DNA of 64,000 nt from Terriglobia bacterium (GTDB lineage Bacteria; Acidobacteriota; Terriglobia; Versatilivoradales; Versatilivoraceae): the NCBI GenBank assembly GCA_951813285.1, contig OX638355.1, positions 3,491,136 to 3,555,135 of the forward strand, read 5' to 3'. Within the stretch, counting starts at the first letter, position 1. Every line of letters begins with the position of its first letter. Both the position numbers and the translations under genes were made by a program. Below the pieces are notes generated by a model. It ran no database searches and was not told the DNA's origin. It saw only the letters and a list, made by a program, of their open reading frames with translations. Below are positions 8,712-16,042 of the stretch, piece after piece.

Positions 8712-9520
8712 TACCGGGGCCTGCGGTCCTTGAACCGGTTGATTTCATGTTTGCCGGGAACACGGGTGATGTGCTTGTCGCGGGCTGCCGAGGGATCGAT
8801 TTCGGCGAAGATGACCTCCTCTTCATCGGGGCTGGCCAGAGCAAGCGTCCTGCCCGAGGGATCGGCGATTCGGCTTCTGCCGATGAAGCGGAAACCCCGC
8901 TCGATTCCGACCCGATTGACCGCCACCGAAAACACGTGGTTTTCCAGGCCTCTGGCGTTTACCAGAAACTCGGCGAACTGTTCCGCCCCCTTGGGCCAAT
9001 TGGTCGGAAGCAGAATCACGTCGGCTCCCTTGAGGGCCATGGTGCGCGCACTCTCCGGAAAGGATCCGTCGTAGCAGATGTTGAGCCCGATGCGTCCCAG
9101 ACGGGATTCGTGAACCGCGAAGCCAAGATCTCCGGAGTCCACGAACCGGTCCACTCCGAGAAAGGGCAGGTGCACCTTGCGGTATTTGCCCACCACCCCC
9201 TCCGGTCCGATCAGGGCTGCCGCATTGAAACAGCGGTCACCGTCTCTCTCCAGCATTCCCAGAACCAGGTGGGTCCGGGTCCGGCGGCAGACGCTCGCCA
9301 GGAGTTGGGTGGAGGGCCCGGGGATGGTCTCGGCGTAGGGGAGGGCTTCCTGGAGGTTCTCGAAACAGTATCCCGTCAGGGCGCACTCGGGAAAAACCAC
9401 CAATCGGGCCTGCTTGGCGACGGCTTGTTCCACCGAATCGATCATCCCCGCAAGGTTGGCCTCCTTGTCCATCAAGGTGGGGTCCATCTGCACTCCGGCC
9501 AGTATGAATTTTTCAGGCAT
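8675..9520 (-). CDS. Carbon-nitrogen hydrolase (nitrilase/omega-amidase superfamily)
   Basis: A 281-residue cytosolic amidohydrolase. The catalytic triad of the superfamily is visible: Glu45 in VVFPECALTGY, Lys115 in GKYRKVHLP and Cys149 in LNICYDGSFPE. This acts through a thioester on amides, nitriles or carbamoyl groups. The substrate is not predictable from sequence; the small size and lack of fused domains fit the stand-alone amidase branch. The 3' end overlaps the sulfatase-like gene on the other strand, so the two transcripts are antisense over 37 bases. Confidence 0.9.
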   Translation of the reverse strand: MPEKFILAGVQMDPTLMDKEANLAGMIDSVEQAVAKQARLVVFPECALTGYCFENLQEALPYAETIPGPSTQLLASVCRRTRTHLVLGMLERDGDRCFNAAALIGPEGVVGKYRKVHLPFLGVDRFVDSGDLGFAVHESRLGRIGLNICYDGSFPESARTMALKGADVILLPTNWPKGAEQFAEFLVNARGLENHVFSVAVNRVGIERGFRFIGRSRIADPSGRTLALASPDEEEVIFAEIDPSAARDKHITRVPGKHEINRFKDRRPRYYGKIVEASNSD

Positions 9521-9712
9521 GGTCGCCTCCGGAATCAGAAAAGTGCTGAAGACGCATTGTGGTGAGTGTTCCAGGGCCCATGGGCGGCCTGGATTACGGT
9601 CAAGACCCGCCGTTGAAGCCGCCGAACGCCATTTGATCCGGCCGGGGCAGATATGTTACAAGATGGGGTCGTCTGAAGAAAGACGAACTCGCCTCGCCGA
9701 TCCTCACGCGGA

Positions 9713-9789
9713 GCGCCCGTAGCTCAGTTGGATAGAGCGTTGGTCTACGAAACCAAAGGTCGCAAGTTCGAATCTTGCCGGGCGTACCA
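9713..9789 (+). tRNA. tRNA-Arg (anticodon ACG), CCA encoded
   Basis: A full cloverleaf can be folded: acceptor stem GCGCCCG with CGGGCGT (one G-U pair), D arm GCTC...GAGC, anticodon loop CTACGAA giving anticodon ACG, T arm GCAAG-TTCGAAT-CTTGC, discriminator A and an encoded CCA. ACG is the arginine anticodon whose A34 is converted to inosine by TadA; tadA itself lies about 2.5 kb downstream. Confidence 0.97.
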
Positions 9790-9964
9790 CTTTCTCATCT
9801 CTCGCTCAATGGAAGATGGCTTGCCTTGTCTGCCTGGGCGGTCGCGTCCATGGGGCCAACAGGGGTCTCGAGGTTGGCCTTTTGGGCGCTTTCGATAGGT
9901 GGACCCCGGGGATCAGCGGATACCGTCCGGAGGCGACAATGGCGTTAAACGGAGGTCGGAATCG

Positions 9965-11326
9965 ATGAACGAGTGGGAACTGGCGGATCGGCGAACCTTC
10001 TTGAAGACGTTCGGCGCCGGGTTGGGTGTGGGCCTGGCAGGCCCGATCGGACCCTTGGCCCTGGCTGGCGGATCGCGACCCCTTGAATCCTCTCCCAAGG
10101 TCCGATATCGCTGGGTCAGCGTGCGGGAAATCCATGGAGACGGCACCCACAACGCCTGGCCCGACATCTGTCGCTGGCGGGACCGCTATTATGTGGCCTT
10201 CAACTCAGGCGGCAAGAACCACGGCGGAGGCCACGGCCTCGTGGTGCTCTCTTCGGCCGACGGCCTCAACTGGGAGACGGTGCTGCACAAGCCTGCAGGG
10301 GAGTGGGGAGTCCTGGAGAACACTACCCGCACCACCGTGTGCCCGAAATTTCTGCCTCTCGAAGATCGGCTGATTATGGTGTTCTACTTCTATACCGAAG
10401 GAGACACGGACGTCAGCCCGCAACGAAAGGCCGATCTCAAGCGCCGCTGGCTGAGCCTGAAGGGATCGGAGGAAAGCTTCGAACGGTGGGTCGGCCACCA
10501 CAATACATCCTTCCGTACCGGGGTCAGCTACTCCGAGGACGGCCGCCGCTTTGAGGATCCTGAGCCCTTGCTGGACCCGAGCTGGCGTGTCTGGCGGCCT
10601 CAGACCTTCAAGGGACGCCACTATATTATCGGCTACCGTTGCCACGGACAGCAGTGGTCCTTTTCGCCGGAGCTGGAGAGCATGATTCCGCAGGCCGATA
10701 CCTTCGAGATGTTCGAGAGCGCCTCGCTTTTCAGTTCGGCAGACGGTCTGGGGTGGAACAAGCTCAGCGATATAGCCGCCGAGGACAACGACGAGACCGA
10801 CTTCGACTTCGCCCCGGATGGCCGAATCCTGGCGGTGAGCCGGAAGGGCGCTTCCTCCAAGCTTCATCCGGGAGCCAGGCCGGGGAGTCGGCATGCCATC
10901 GCATACCTCAGCCATCCGCCCTATAGGAGCTGGCGGCGGCTGCCCCTGGATCGAATGATTCAAGCCCCGGCGGTGCGCTGGGCCAGGGATCGATGGATGA
11001 TCGCCGGCCGCTATATCGACGGGGAGACCGAGCAGGTTCACCCGCACCGCGCTGACTATCCTCACAAGGCGCAACGCTACGGGACCCGCATGTGGACCCT
11101 GGAGGATCGGACCGGAGCCCTGACCCAGGCGGTAACCTTGCCCAGTTGGGGAGACTGTTCCTATCCGGGCATGATCGAGGAAGCCAATGGCGATCTGTTG
11201 GTGGTCTACTATTCGCACTCGGTCACTACCGACGGCCATCAGTATATCGGCGGCGGGCTGTGGGCGGGCAAGATGCCTCCCGCCTCGATCTATCTGGCCC
11301 GAGTGGTCAGGGAAGAGATGGGTTAG
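9965..11326 (+). CDS. Tat-exported sialidase/neuraminidase-fold protein, function unknown
   Basis: A 453-residue protein whose N-terminus holds a twin-arginine signal (DRRTFLKTFGAGLGVGLAG), so it is predicted to be folded in the cytosol and exported by Tat. The ATG at 9965 is chosen because GGAGG at 9951-9955 precedes it. The body has repeated beta-propeller-like elements such as YYVAFNSGGKNHGGGHGLVVLSS, SSADGLNWETV and SYSEDGRRFEDP, the pattern of glycoside-hydrolase-like six-bladed propellers with Asp-box-like turns (S-x-D-G-x-x-W). No catalytic residues can be assigned with confidence. Related exo-sialidase or glycosidase-like proteins often accompany sulfatases in glycan use, and a sulfatase-fold gene lies 1.3 kb upstream, but this link is inference. 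Confidence 0.72.
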   Translation: MNEWELADRRTFLKTFGAGLGVGLAGPIGPLALAGGSRPLESSPKVRYRWVSVREIHGDGTHNAWPDICRWRDRYYVAFNSGGKNHGGGHGLVVLSSADGLNWETVLHKPAGEWGVLENTTRTTVCPKFLPLEDRLIMVFYFYTEGDTDVSPQRKADLKRRWLSLKGSEESFERWVGHHNTSFRTGVSYSEDGRRFEDPEPLLDPSWRVWRPQTFKGRHYIIGYRCHGQQWSFSPELESMIPQADTFEMFESASLFSSADGLGWNKLSDIAAEDNDETDFDFAPDGRILAVSRKGASSKLHPGARPGSRHAIAYLSHPPYRSWRRLPLDRMIQAPAVRWARDRWMIAGRYIDGETEQVHPHRADYPHKAQRYGTRMWTLEDRTGALTQAVTLPSWGDCSYPGMIEEANGDLLVVYYSHSVTTDGHQYIGGGLWAGKMPPASIYLARVVREEMG

Positions 11327-11363
11327 AGCTCTGCCGTTGCTCCCTCCGAACCTTCTGTCTGTC

Positions 11364-12113
11364 ATGATCTCCGGCGCCGCGCTGGTCGTGCCGTTGCTGT
11401 CCGGACCTGCGTTTCCGTCCTCGCTTCCGCCGGCGCCAAGGCAGGCGAGCTGTTTCGAGGCCCCGGAAGCCGAGGGAGTAACGGTCTTCGGCCCCATGCG
11501 GGAAAAGGCGTTGGGCTGGGATCGCTTCCTGTTGGGTTTTCTGGTCCGCCGGATTGCCGGCGAACAACTGGAAGCGTATCGGAAAGAAACGGGAATCCCG
11601 CTTCAGTTCATGTTGAGTCCGGAAGGCAGCGGCGCCCTGCAATCGAGCGGCCGGCAGCGGCTGAGACAGTCGGGAGCAGCAGGCAGCCTTCAACCCCATC
11701 CCTGCGGAATGTCCGTCGAGGCATTTGTCAAGGATCTTGGGAGCCACGGCCTGTCGGAATGGCTGCTGCCCGACTGGGTGCTGGAATTCAACCGGAAGGG
11801 CAAGGTCATCGGCCGCTGGGATGTCCCCCTGAATGCTCCGGTTCGGGCGGTCCAGGAGGATGCGATCTGGGTGAGTTGGGACCCCCAGCCCCTTTGTTCC
11901 GACCAAAGCCTGGACCTGAAGGCCTATCTCGTAATCGGAACGGATGGAAGTCTCAGGGCCGCCTCCCTCCCGGGGCTAATCTCGGAGGGACGGAAGATCA
12001 AATGCCCGAGGAGCCCCGACATTCCGCAATCCGAGTTCCTGGTCTGCGAGTCCGTGCGAGACCTCAAGACCCGCAAGACACGCAGATTGGCCTACCAGTT
12101 GCCCTGCGATTGA
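11364..12113 (+). CDS. Hypothetical exported protein
   Basis: A roughly 249-residue protein I do not recognise. With the ATG at 11364 the N-terminus (MISGAALVVPLLSGPAFPSSLPPAPRQASC) looks like a short hydrophobic secretion signal or anchor. The rest is soluble, with WVLEFNRKGKVIGRWDVPLNAPVRAV, which resembles a beta-propeller strand ("x-G-x-x-x-W-x-x-P"), and pairs of cysteines near the C-terminus (KCPRSPD, LVCESV, LPCD). It follows the Tat-exported gene by 37 bases in the same direction and could share its transcript. The start is uncertain; no strong ribosome binding site is seen. Confidence 0.6.
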   Translation: MISGAALVVPLLSGPAFPSSLPPAPRQASCFEAPEAEGVTVFGPMREKALGWDRFLLGFLVRRIAGEQLEAYRKETGIPLQFMLSPEGSGALQSSGRQRLRQSGAAGSLQPHPCGMSVEAFVKDLGSHGLSEWLLPDWVLEFNRKGKVIGRWDVPLNAPVRAVQEDAIWVSWDPQPLCSDQSLDLKAYLVIGTDGSLRAASLPGLISEGRKIKCPRSPDIPQSEFLVCESVRDLKTRKTRRLAYQLPCD

Positions 12114-12237
12114 ACCTGGCCGGTGCAGAAGAGTTCCCCTGCGGTCCATCGGGCGCTGAGGCAACCGCGTCGGCTGCACAGGGGAGTGCGGCCAGCCGAT
12201 GTTGCGAACGACTCCAAGTCCCGCTTAAGGAAACTTG

Positions 12238-12702
12238 TTGAGCCACCCGGACCCACCTGTAACCGATCCGTTCATGAAAATGGCCCTGCGCCTGGCCCGA
12301 AAGGCCTTCTCGCTGGAGGAAGTGCCGGTAGGGGCCGTGGTGGTGGTGGATGGCAAGGTGGTGGGCCGGGGCTACAACCAAAGTCTGGCCCGATCGGACC
12401 CCACGGCCCACGCCGAGGTTCTGGCCCTGCGACAGGCTGCCAGGCGGGTGGGGAATTACCGTTTGACTTCGGCAACGATTTATTGCACCTTGGAACCCTG
12501 TGCCATGTGTGCCGGCAGCTTGGTGTGGGCCCGGGTCCAACGTCTTGTCTACGGCGCCAGAGACCCCAAGGCCGGCGCGGTCGATTCCCATTTCAGGCTG
12601 TTTGAATCAGGCTCGGTCAACCACCGGGTGGAAGTGGTGTCGGGGGTCGGGGAAGCCCAGGCGGTGAAGCTGCTGCAGGAGTTCTTCCGGCTTCGGCGCT
12701 AG
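12238..12702 (+). CDS. tadA: tRNA-specific adenosine deaminase
   Basis: A zinc-dependent deaminase that converts A34 to inosine in tRNA-Arg(ACG). The signature is complete: HAEVLAL (zinc His and proton-shuttle Glu) and [16 protein letters not shown] (two zinc cysteines). The length of about 154 residues is normal. No ATG is well placed: the TTG at 12238 (or 12235) follows AAGGA at 12227-12231 with good spacing, whereas the first ATG, at 12274, would trim the first helix. Its target tRNA-Arg(ACG) is encoded in the same window at 9713-9789. Confidence 0.93.
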   Translation: MSHPDPPVTDPFMKMALRLARKAFSLEEVPVGAVVVVDGKVVGRGYNQSLARSDPTAHAEVLALRQAARRVGNYRLTSATIYCTLEPCAMCAGSLVWARVQRLVYGARDPKAGAVDSHFRLFESGSVNHRVEVVSGVGEAQAVKLLQEFFRLRR

Positions 12703-12739
12703 CGCAGTTCCGAACTGTTGAGACACTGGCCTATCATGC

Positions 12740-12833
12740 GGAGAGGTACCGAAGTGGTCATAACGGGGCCGCCTCGAAAGCGGTTAGGGGGTTAGTCGCT
12801 CCCACGCGGGTTCGAATCCCGCCCTCTCCGCCA
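12740..12833 (+). tRNA. tRNA-Ser (anticodon CGA), CCA encoded
   Basis: A class II tRNA with acceptor stem GGAGAGG with CCTCTCC, anticodon loop CTCGAAA (anticodon CGA), a long variable arm, T arm GCGGG-TTCGAAT-CCCGC, discriminator G and encoded CCA. An accessory region of toxin-antitoxin genes and decayed genes begins directly after its 3' end, and tRNA-Ser genes are frequent integration targets. Confidence 0.96.
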
Positions 12834-13054
12834 GGAATTTTATATAAACTATTATATATCAATAAGTTGAGTTCAGTTTTATCGCAAATGATCCCCCACT
12901 TAGTCCCCCAACTGTTATGTAGTTGTCCCCTAGACTCCCTCAGCCGTTCTGATTATCTGTATCCTCATCTCCAGATGTTGTGGACTTGCAGTTCTCGGAA
13001 GCCTCCGCGGAACACAAGATGTCGGGGTGTTGGATTCTGCCGCCTGGACCAAGT
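12834..13054. other. AT-rich intergenic sequence after tRNA-Ser
   Basis: The first 35 bases after the tRNA are made almost only of A and T, an abrupt shift from the high-GC surroundings. The palindrome CAACT-7-AGTTG (12907-12923) follows. No gene was found. I could not find a second copy of the tRNA 3' end in the window, so an attachment site is not demonstrated. Confidence 0.4.
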
Positions 13055-13465
13055 TTAGAAGAAGGCGATCTTAAGCAACAGGATGATGATGGGCAGGCCG
13101 AAGAAGTGCCTGATGGTCTTCAGTTCCGCTTTCAAGCCAGCGATCTCGGCCTTGGTGGAGGCCTCTAACTTGGCGATCTCTGCCTTAGGGTCGGATTTGG
13201 TGGCCGGTTCGGCGTCCGAACGGCTGATGGCGGCAACGGCCACTTCCGCCTCTCGGGGCTTGGCCCGGTAACCCAGTCGGCCGTAGTGAAGGGGAGTGCT
13301 GTTGCAATAGCCGCCCCTCTTCTCTCGTCGCAGGTTTCTTGAGAGAGTGTGGAGGATGTCAGAGGCCCCGAATTGGTAGCCTGACTGGCAAAGCGCTTCA
13401 TGACAGGGGCCGTTTTGTGAGTGGGTGGCAGGGAATAACATTTCCCACTCCACTTTTTCTCTCAA
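13055..13465 (-). pseudogene. Composite remnant: possible transposase tail and a coiled-coil/membrane-anchor fragment
   Basis: The open frame of 136 codons does not look like one intact protein. Its middle reads TPLHYGRLGYRAKPREAEV, which resembles the end of IS3-type transposases (…RLHSxLGYRxPxE…), although several expected residues differ. The last 55 residues form a heptad-rich stretch (KAEIAKLEASTKAEIAGLKAELK) ending in a hydrophobic anchor (GLPIIILLLKIAFF), as in small coiled-coil proteins anchored at the C-terminus. The N-terminal 40 residues match nothing I recognise. The fragment lies in the disturbed zone behind tRNA-Ser. Either part may be real; as a whole it is most likely debris. 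Confidence 0.3.
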
Positions 13466-13520
13466 AGTTCCCTACTGTGCGCTGGAATTCAGAGCTATGG
13501 CTGGAGAAAGAAACCCATGG

Positions 13521-13549
13521 TTGACACTTGTAATAATACACATTACATT
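13521..13549 (+). promoter_or_regulatory. higBA promoter with candidate HigA operator
   Basis: A perfect -35 box TTGACA (13521-13526) is followed after 17 bases by TACATT (13544-13549). The inverted repeat TGTAAT (13529-13534) / ATTACA (13542-13547), with a 7-base spacer, fills the spacer and overlaps the -10 box. That is the expected place for the antitoxin HigA to repress its own operon. Confidence 0.6.
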
Positions 13550-13557
13550 ATTTCATT

Positions 13558-13830
13558 ATGAAGTTGCAGCACAAAGGATTGAAGATGTTGTTTGAGAGGG
13601 ATAATGCCCGATTGGTTCCGGCTTCGTTGGCTCGGCGCCTGCGACAAATTCTTTCTGATTTACACTATGCTCAACAACCTAGAGATATGGACATCCCTAG
13701 CTACCGGCTGCATCCCCCAAAAGGAGACCGAAAGGGACAGTGGAGCGTCCGGGTTTCCGGCAATTGGCGCGTCACCTTTCGTTTTACAAATGGTGAGGCA
13801 ATAGACGTTGACCTGATTGATTACCACTAG
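13558..13830 (+). CDS. higB: HigB-type (RelE-fold) toxin
   Basis: A 90-residue toxin of the RelE superfamily, killer-protein branch, expected to cut mRNA on the ribosome. The family core is clear: HKGLKMLFE near the N-terminus, PSYRLHPPKGDRKGQWSVRVSGNWRVTFRF in the middle and the closing VDLIDYH. The gene comes first in its operon, in the toxin-first order typical of higBA, with its antitoxin starting 12 bases downstream. Its residues appear intact, so the pair could still be active. Codon use and base composition are less GC-biased than in the chromosomal core genes, consistent with transfer. Confidence 0.92.
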   Translation: MKLQHKGLKMLFERDNARLVPASLARRLRQILSDLHYAQQPRDMDIPSYRLHPPKGDRKGQWSVRVSGNWRVTFRFTNGEAIDVDLIDYH

Positions 13831-13842
13831 GGAGGGAGAGAG

Positions 13843-14103
13843 ATGGTGATGAACAACCCGACACATCCCGGAGAAACCATTCGAGACAGCATCAGGGAAC
13901 TCGGCTGGACGGTGACTGAGGCGGCCAAGCAGATTGGTGTTTCCCGAAATACGCTTTCTAGGGTTTTGAATGGTCGTGGTGGTATTTCGCCTGAAATGGC
14001 ACTGTCGTTGGAACAGCTCGGTTGGAGCAATGCAGACTTTTGGGTAAGGCGTCAAGCGGGCTATGAGCTGGCGCAAGCCAGGCGCAAACAAGCGGCGGCA
14101 TGA
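13843..14103 (+). CDS. higA: HigA-type antitoxin (XRE helix-turn-helix)
   Basis: An 86-residue DNA-binding antitoxin that should neutralise HigB and repress the operon. The start HPGETIRDSIRELGWTVTEAAKQIGVSRNTLSRVLNGRGGIS is the classic HigA/VapI helix-turn-helix; the recognition helix lies in VSRNTLSRVLNG. A strong ribosome binding site (GGAGGGAGAGAG) lies in the 12 bases between the toxin stop and this start. The likely operator is the TGTAAT/ATTACA inverted repeat upstream of higB. Confidence 0.93.
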   Translation: MVMNNPTHPGETIRDSIRELGWTVTEAAKQIGVSRNTLSRVLNGRGGISPEMALSLEQLGWSNADFWVRRQAGYELAQARRKQAAA

Positions 14104-14173
14104 GCCTCTCGATCTCCGTTTCCGCGGGCGCCGGTCGGGACCGCCTCGTTCTGCTATCTTTGCTGGTTGAATA

Positions 14174-14481
14174 TGCGCAAAAAATAGGGGACGTTGTTGA
14201 ATTACTGCGCAAAAAATAGGGGACGTTGTTGAATTACTGGAATAACTTTCCCAGATTCTTATTTCTGACTGACCAAAACGACGAAGCGGATGTCCTTCCG
14301 AGCGTTTCGTCACACTCGGAGGTACAGACACCGCGATTCCTCCTCAAAACGCGTCCAAATCGTTGCGCCAAGCGGTTTCCCCAACGATTCCCTGGACTTT
14401 CCCTCCGATTCTTTCTCCCTCTATAGGCGTCGACAGATTCGCCAGACCGAGTAATTCCACTAATTCAACAACGTCCCCTAT
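14174..14481. repeat. Small non-coding inverted-repeat (MITE-like) element with a tandem copy on its left end
   Basis: A 31-base terminal inverted repeat is present at 14216-14246 and 14451-14481 with 29 of 31 bases matching (it begins ATAGGGGACGTTGTTGAATT). The roughly 200 bases between hold no plausible gene. The left end also has a perfect 32-base direct tandem repeat (14174-14205 and 14206-14237). The right end runs into the 3' end of the neighbouring vapC gene and supplies its last codons and stop. The layout fits a non-autonomous transposable element or a stub left by one. Confidence 0.7.
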
Positions 14482-14881
14482 GGACTTGCGTTCTTCTTTT
14501 TAATGGATCGGGTATTTGATAGGGAGTTTCCACCGTGATCGGGCCGCCAGCCTTGAAGTCCCGGGTGTTTCGGGTGACCAAGGTCAGCCCTTCCTGAATG
14601 GCGATAGCCGCCTGAATCGCATTTGGAAGTTTCCAGCCCTGGGTGCGCCTCAAACGTGCGGCTGCATCGGCGACTTCGACGGTTACGGGCATAGTCGCAA
14701 ACCTGTCCAATAGTTCGCGGGCCAAGGGCTCCGATGCCGAAGCGAATCCCGCAAGCGTCTCCGCGCGTGTAATGACGGAAATCACGCAATCGCGCCCGCG
14801 GGCGGCAAGAAACTCCGTCGCCGCCTCAACGCCGTTGAGGTGGTCGATGACGATGACCGAATCGAGTAGATATCTGGCCAT
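14465..14881 (-). CDS. vapC: PIN-domain toxin (VapC type) with Asp-to-Asn change
   Basis: A 138-residue PIN-domain ribonuclease homologue, partner of the ribbon-helix-helix gene just upstream. The first acidic residue (YLLDSVIVID), the central Glu (ITRAETLAGF) and the last Asp (TRNTRDF) are visible. The third position, normally Asp in the "PDAI" turn, is Asn here (KLPNAIQAA), which may weaken metal binding and activity. The last five or six codons and the stop lie inside the terminal repeat of the adjacent inverted-repeat element, so the natural C-terminus has probably been replaced. It may be damaged or a tolerated variant. Confidence 0.85.
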   Translation of the reverse strand: MARYLLDSVIVIDHLNGVEAATEFLAARGRDCVISVITRAETLAGFASASEPLARELLDRFATMPVTVEVADAAARLRRTQGWKLPNAIQAAIAIQEGLTLVTRNTRDFKAGGPITVETPYQIPDPLKRRTQVHRGRC

Positions 14882-14884
14882 CCC

Positions 14885-15133
14885 TCAACGCCATTCCTGG
14901 CGCATACGCTCCTGGTACTCGAGTCCGTCACCGGCCTGCCAGATGCCTGCCGTGTACTTGAGCACCTCCTGAAACGACGCGGCCGAGCCGCGCTGCTCCC
15001 GAATCCGAAATTCGCTGACCGCTTGGCGAATCAGGGAGGCCATGGACACGCGGCGCAATCCAGCCTGCTGGTCCAGCCACGCCTTCTGTTCGTCATTCAG
15101 ACTGATCACTGTTCTGACAAGCACTTTGCTCAT
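14885..15133 (-). CDS. vapB: Ribbon-helix-helix antitoxin (VapB/CopG type)
   Basis: An 82-residue DNA-binding antitoxin. The N-terminal RTVISLNDEQKAWLDQQAGLRRVSMASLIRQAVSEF is a ribbon-helix-helix fold: a short strand followed by two helices. The C-terminal tail (LKYTAGIWQAGDGLEYQERMRQEWR) is the flexible part expected to wrap the toxin. It precedes vapC with three bases between them. Two palindromic GATATC boxes 22 bases apart lie just upstream and are the likely operator. Confidence 0.88.
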   Translation of the reverse strand: MSKVLVRTVISLNDEQKAWLDQQAGLRRVSMASLIRQAVSEFRIREQRGSAASFQEVLKYTAGIWQAGDGLEYQERMRQEWR

Positions 15134-15142
15134 GGATTCACC

Positions 15143-15172
15143 TGATATCAGTATATTGAAAAAACGATATCA
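15143..15172 (-). promoter_or_regulatory. Candidate VapB operator: two GATATC boxes two helical turns apart
   Basis: TGATATCA at 15143-15150 and CGATATCA at 15165-15172 are near-identical palindromes with centres 22 bases apart, separated by an AT-rich stretch that could hold the -10 box. They lie 10-40 bases upstream of the vapB start. Paired half-turn-matched palindromes are what a ribbon-helix-helix repressor usually binds. Confidence 0.45.
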
Positions 15173-15312
15173 TTATTTGGAAGATCACGGCAAGAGTTGG
15201 TTGGCGGTTTGGCCTAGTCGTTGGCAATCGTGGCAATCGTGAATCTGCCCCATTCCGCCTTTGCCGTCGAATGCGCGAGATCTTCCTGGCGCCGCCGCCG
15301 GCTTGGCTGGTG

Positions 15313-15714
15313 CTACGGTTCAGCGGTATTGGGTAACTGCAAAGCCCTGGCGTCGAAGGTGTAAACAGCATTCAACTCATCGTCGATGGCTGCCGTTTTC
15401 AGAGCCTTGTACACGATCAGGGCATCTGTGAAGTCCGTAGAGGTCTGACGATATGCCTGCAAGGTGCTCCAAATCACTTCCTCGTCCTCAAAGCACACAT
15501 TGGGTTCTTGCAGAAGCTTTTCCACAACAGCGACCACGTCGGCCTTGGTGGCGCGATAGCGGCGCCCAATCAACGTCCACACCGACTCCGCCAATACGAC
15601 ATCCGTAATGAGAATGCGCTCGTCGCGTTCAAAGACGCGACGCGACCTTTCAGCCTGCGCCTCGTCATCTCCAAGGAGATAGCGGAGCAGTACGTTGGTG
15701 TCCACCGCAATCAA
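15313..15714 (-). CDS. PIN-domain toxin (VapC type), second system
   Basis: A 133-residue PIN-domain ribonuclease. All four acidic positions can be read: VDTNVLLRYLL (Asp), AESVWTL (Glu), DFTDALIV (Asp) and YTFDARA (Asp). It is preceded by an AbrB-type antitoxin with which it overlaps by four bases (ATGA arrangement), so the two are translationally coupled. Unlike the neighbouring vapC, this one looks intact. Targets of such toxins are usually tRNA or rRNA. Confidence 0.92.
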   Translation of the reverse strand: MIAVDTNVLLRYLLGDDEAQAERSRRVFERDERILITDVVLAESVWTLIGRRYRATKADVVAVVEKLLQEPNVCFEDEEVIWSTLQAYRQTSTDFTDALIVYKALKTAAIDDELNAVYTFDARALQLPNTAEP

Positions 15715-15959
15715 GGTTGCCGCTCCCGCCTCGTTTCAATTGAATGTTGGCGCGAGTCTGCATCGGAGACCGTCTCGTCCGCTCGAAGGTGGGCCAGACA
15801 TCCCCAGGCGCTTCCGGGCTGTTGGCGAATTATCGTAATGCGACCGTCGGCAACGAAACTCCGGCATTCGTCACCCGGCTTGATACCCGCCAGGCGGCAC
15901 TGGTGGGCAGGAAGCGTGAGTTGGCGCTTGGCGCTGATTCTGGGCATCATAAACTCCAA
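15711..15959 (-). CDS. AbrB/SpoVT-type antitoxin
   Basis: An 82-residue swapped-hairpin DNA-binding protein. The core PRISAKRQLTLPAHQCRLAGIKPGDECRSFVADGRITI has the AbrB/MazE beta-hairpin pattern ("KRQLTLP…LGIKPGD"). It overlaps the PIN toxin by four bases and should be both its neutraliser and its repressor. The start could be the ATG at 15959 or the Met codons at residues 4 and 5, which lie closer to the conserved core. Confidence 0.85.
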   Translation of the reverse strand: MEFMMPRISAKRQLTLPAHQCRLAGIKPGDECRSFVADGRITIIRQQPGSAWGCLAHLRADETVSDADSRQHSIETRRERQP

Positions 15960-16042
15960 TGAACTGGGCTCATTGACCCAGCAATTATAGCAAACGCTTT
16001 ACTTATTCTCAATTTGTAAAGAACAATTGCATCAGGCGTACA

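Noticed and set aside
14478-14789. 103-codon frame overlapping vapC in another frame
   Set aside because: Shadow of vapC; its product shows no fold pattern and the PIN motifs are in the other frame.
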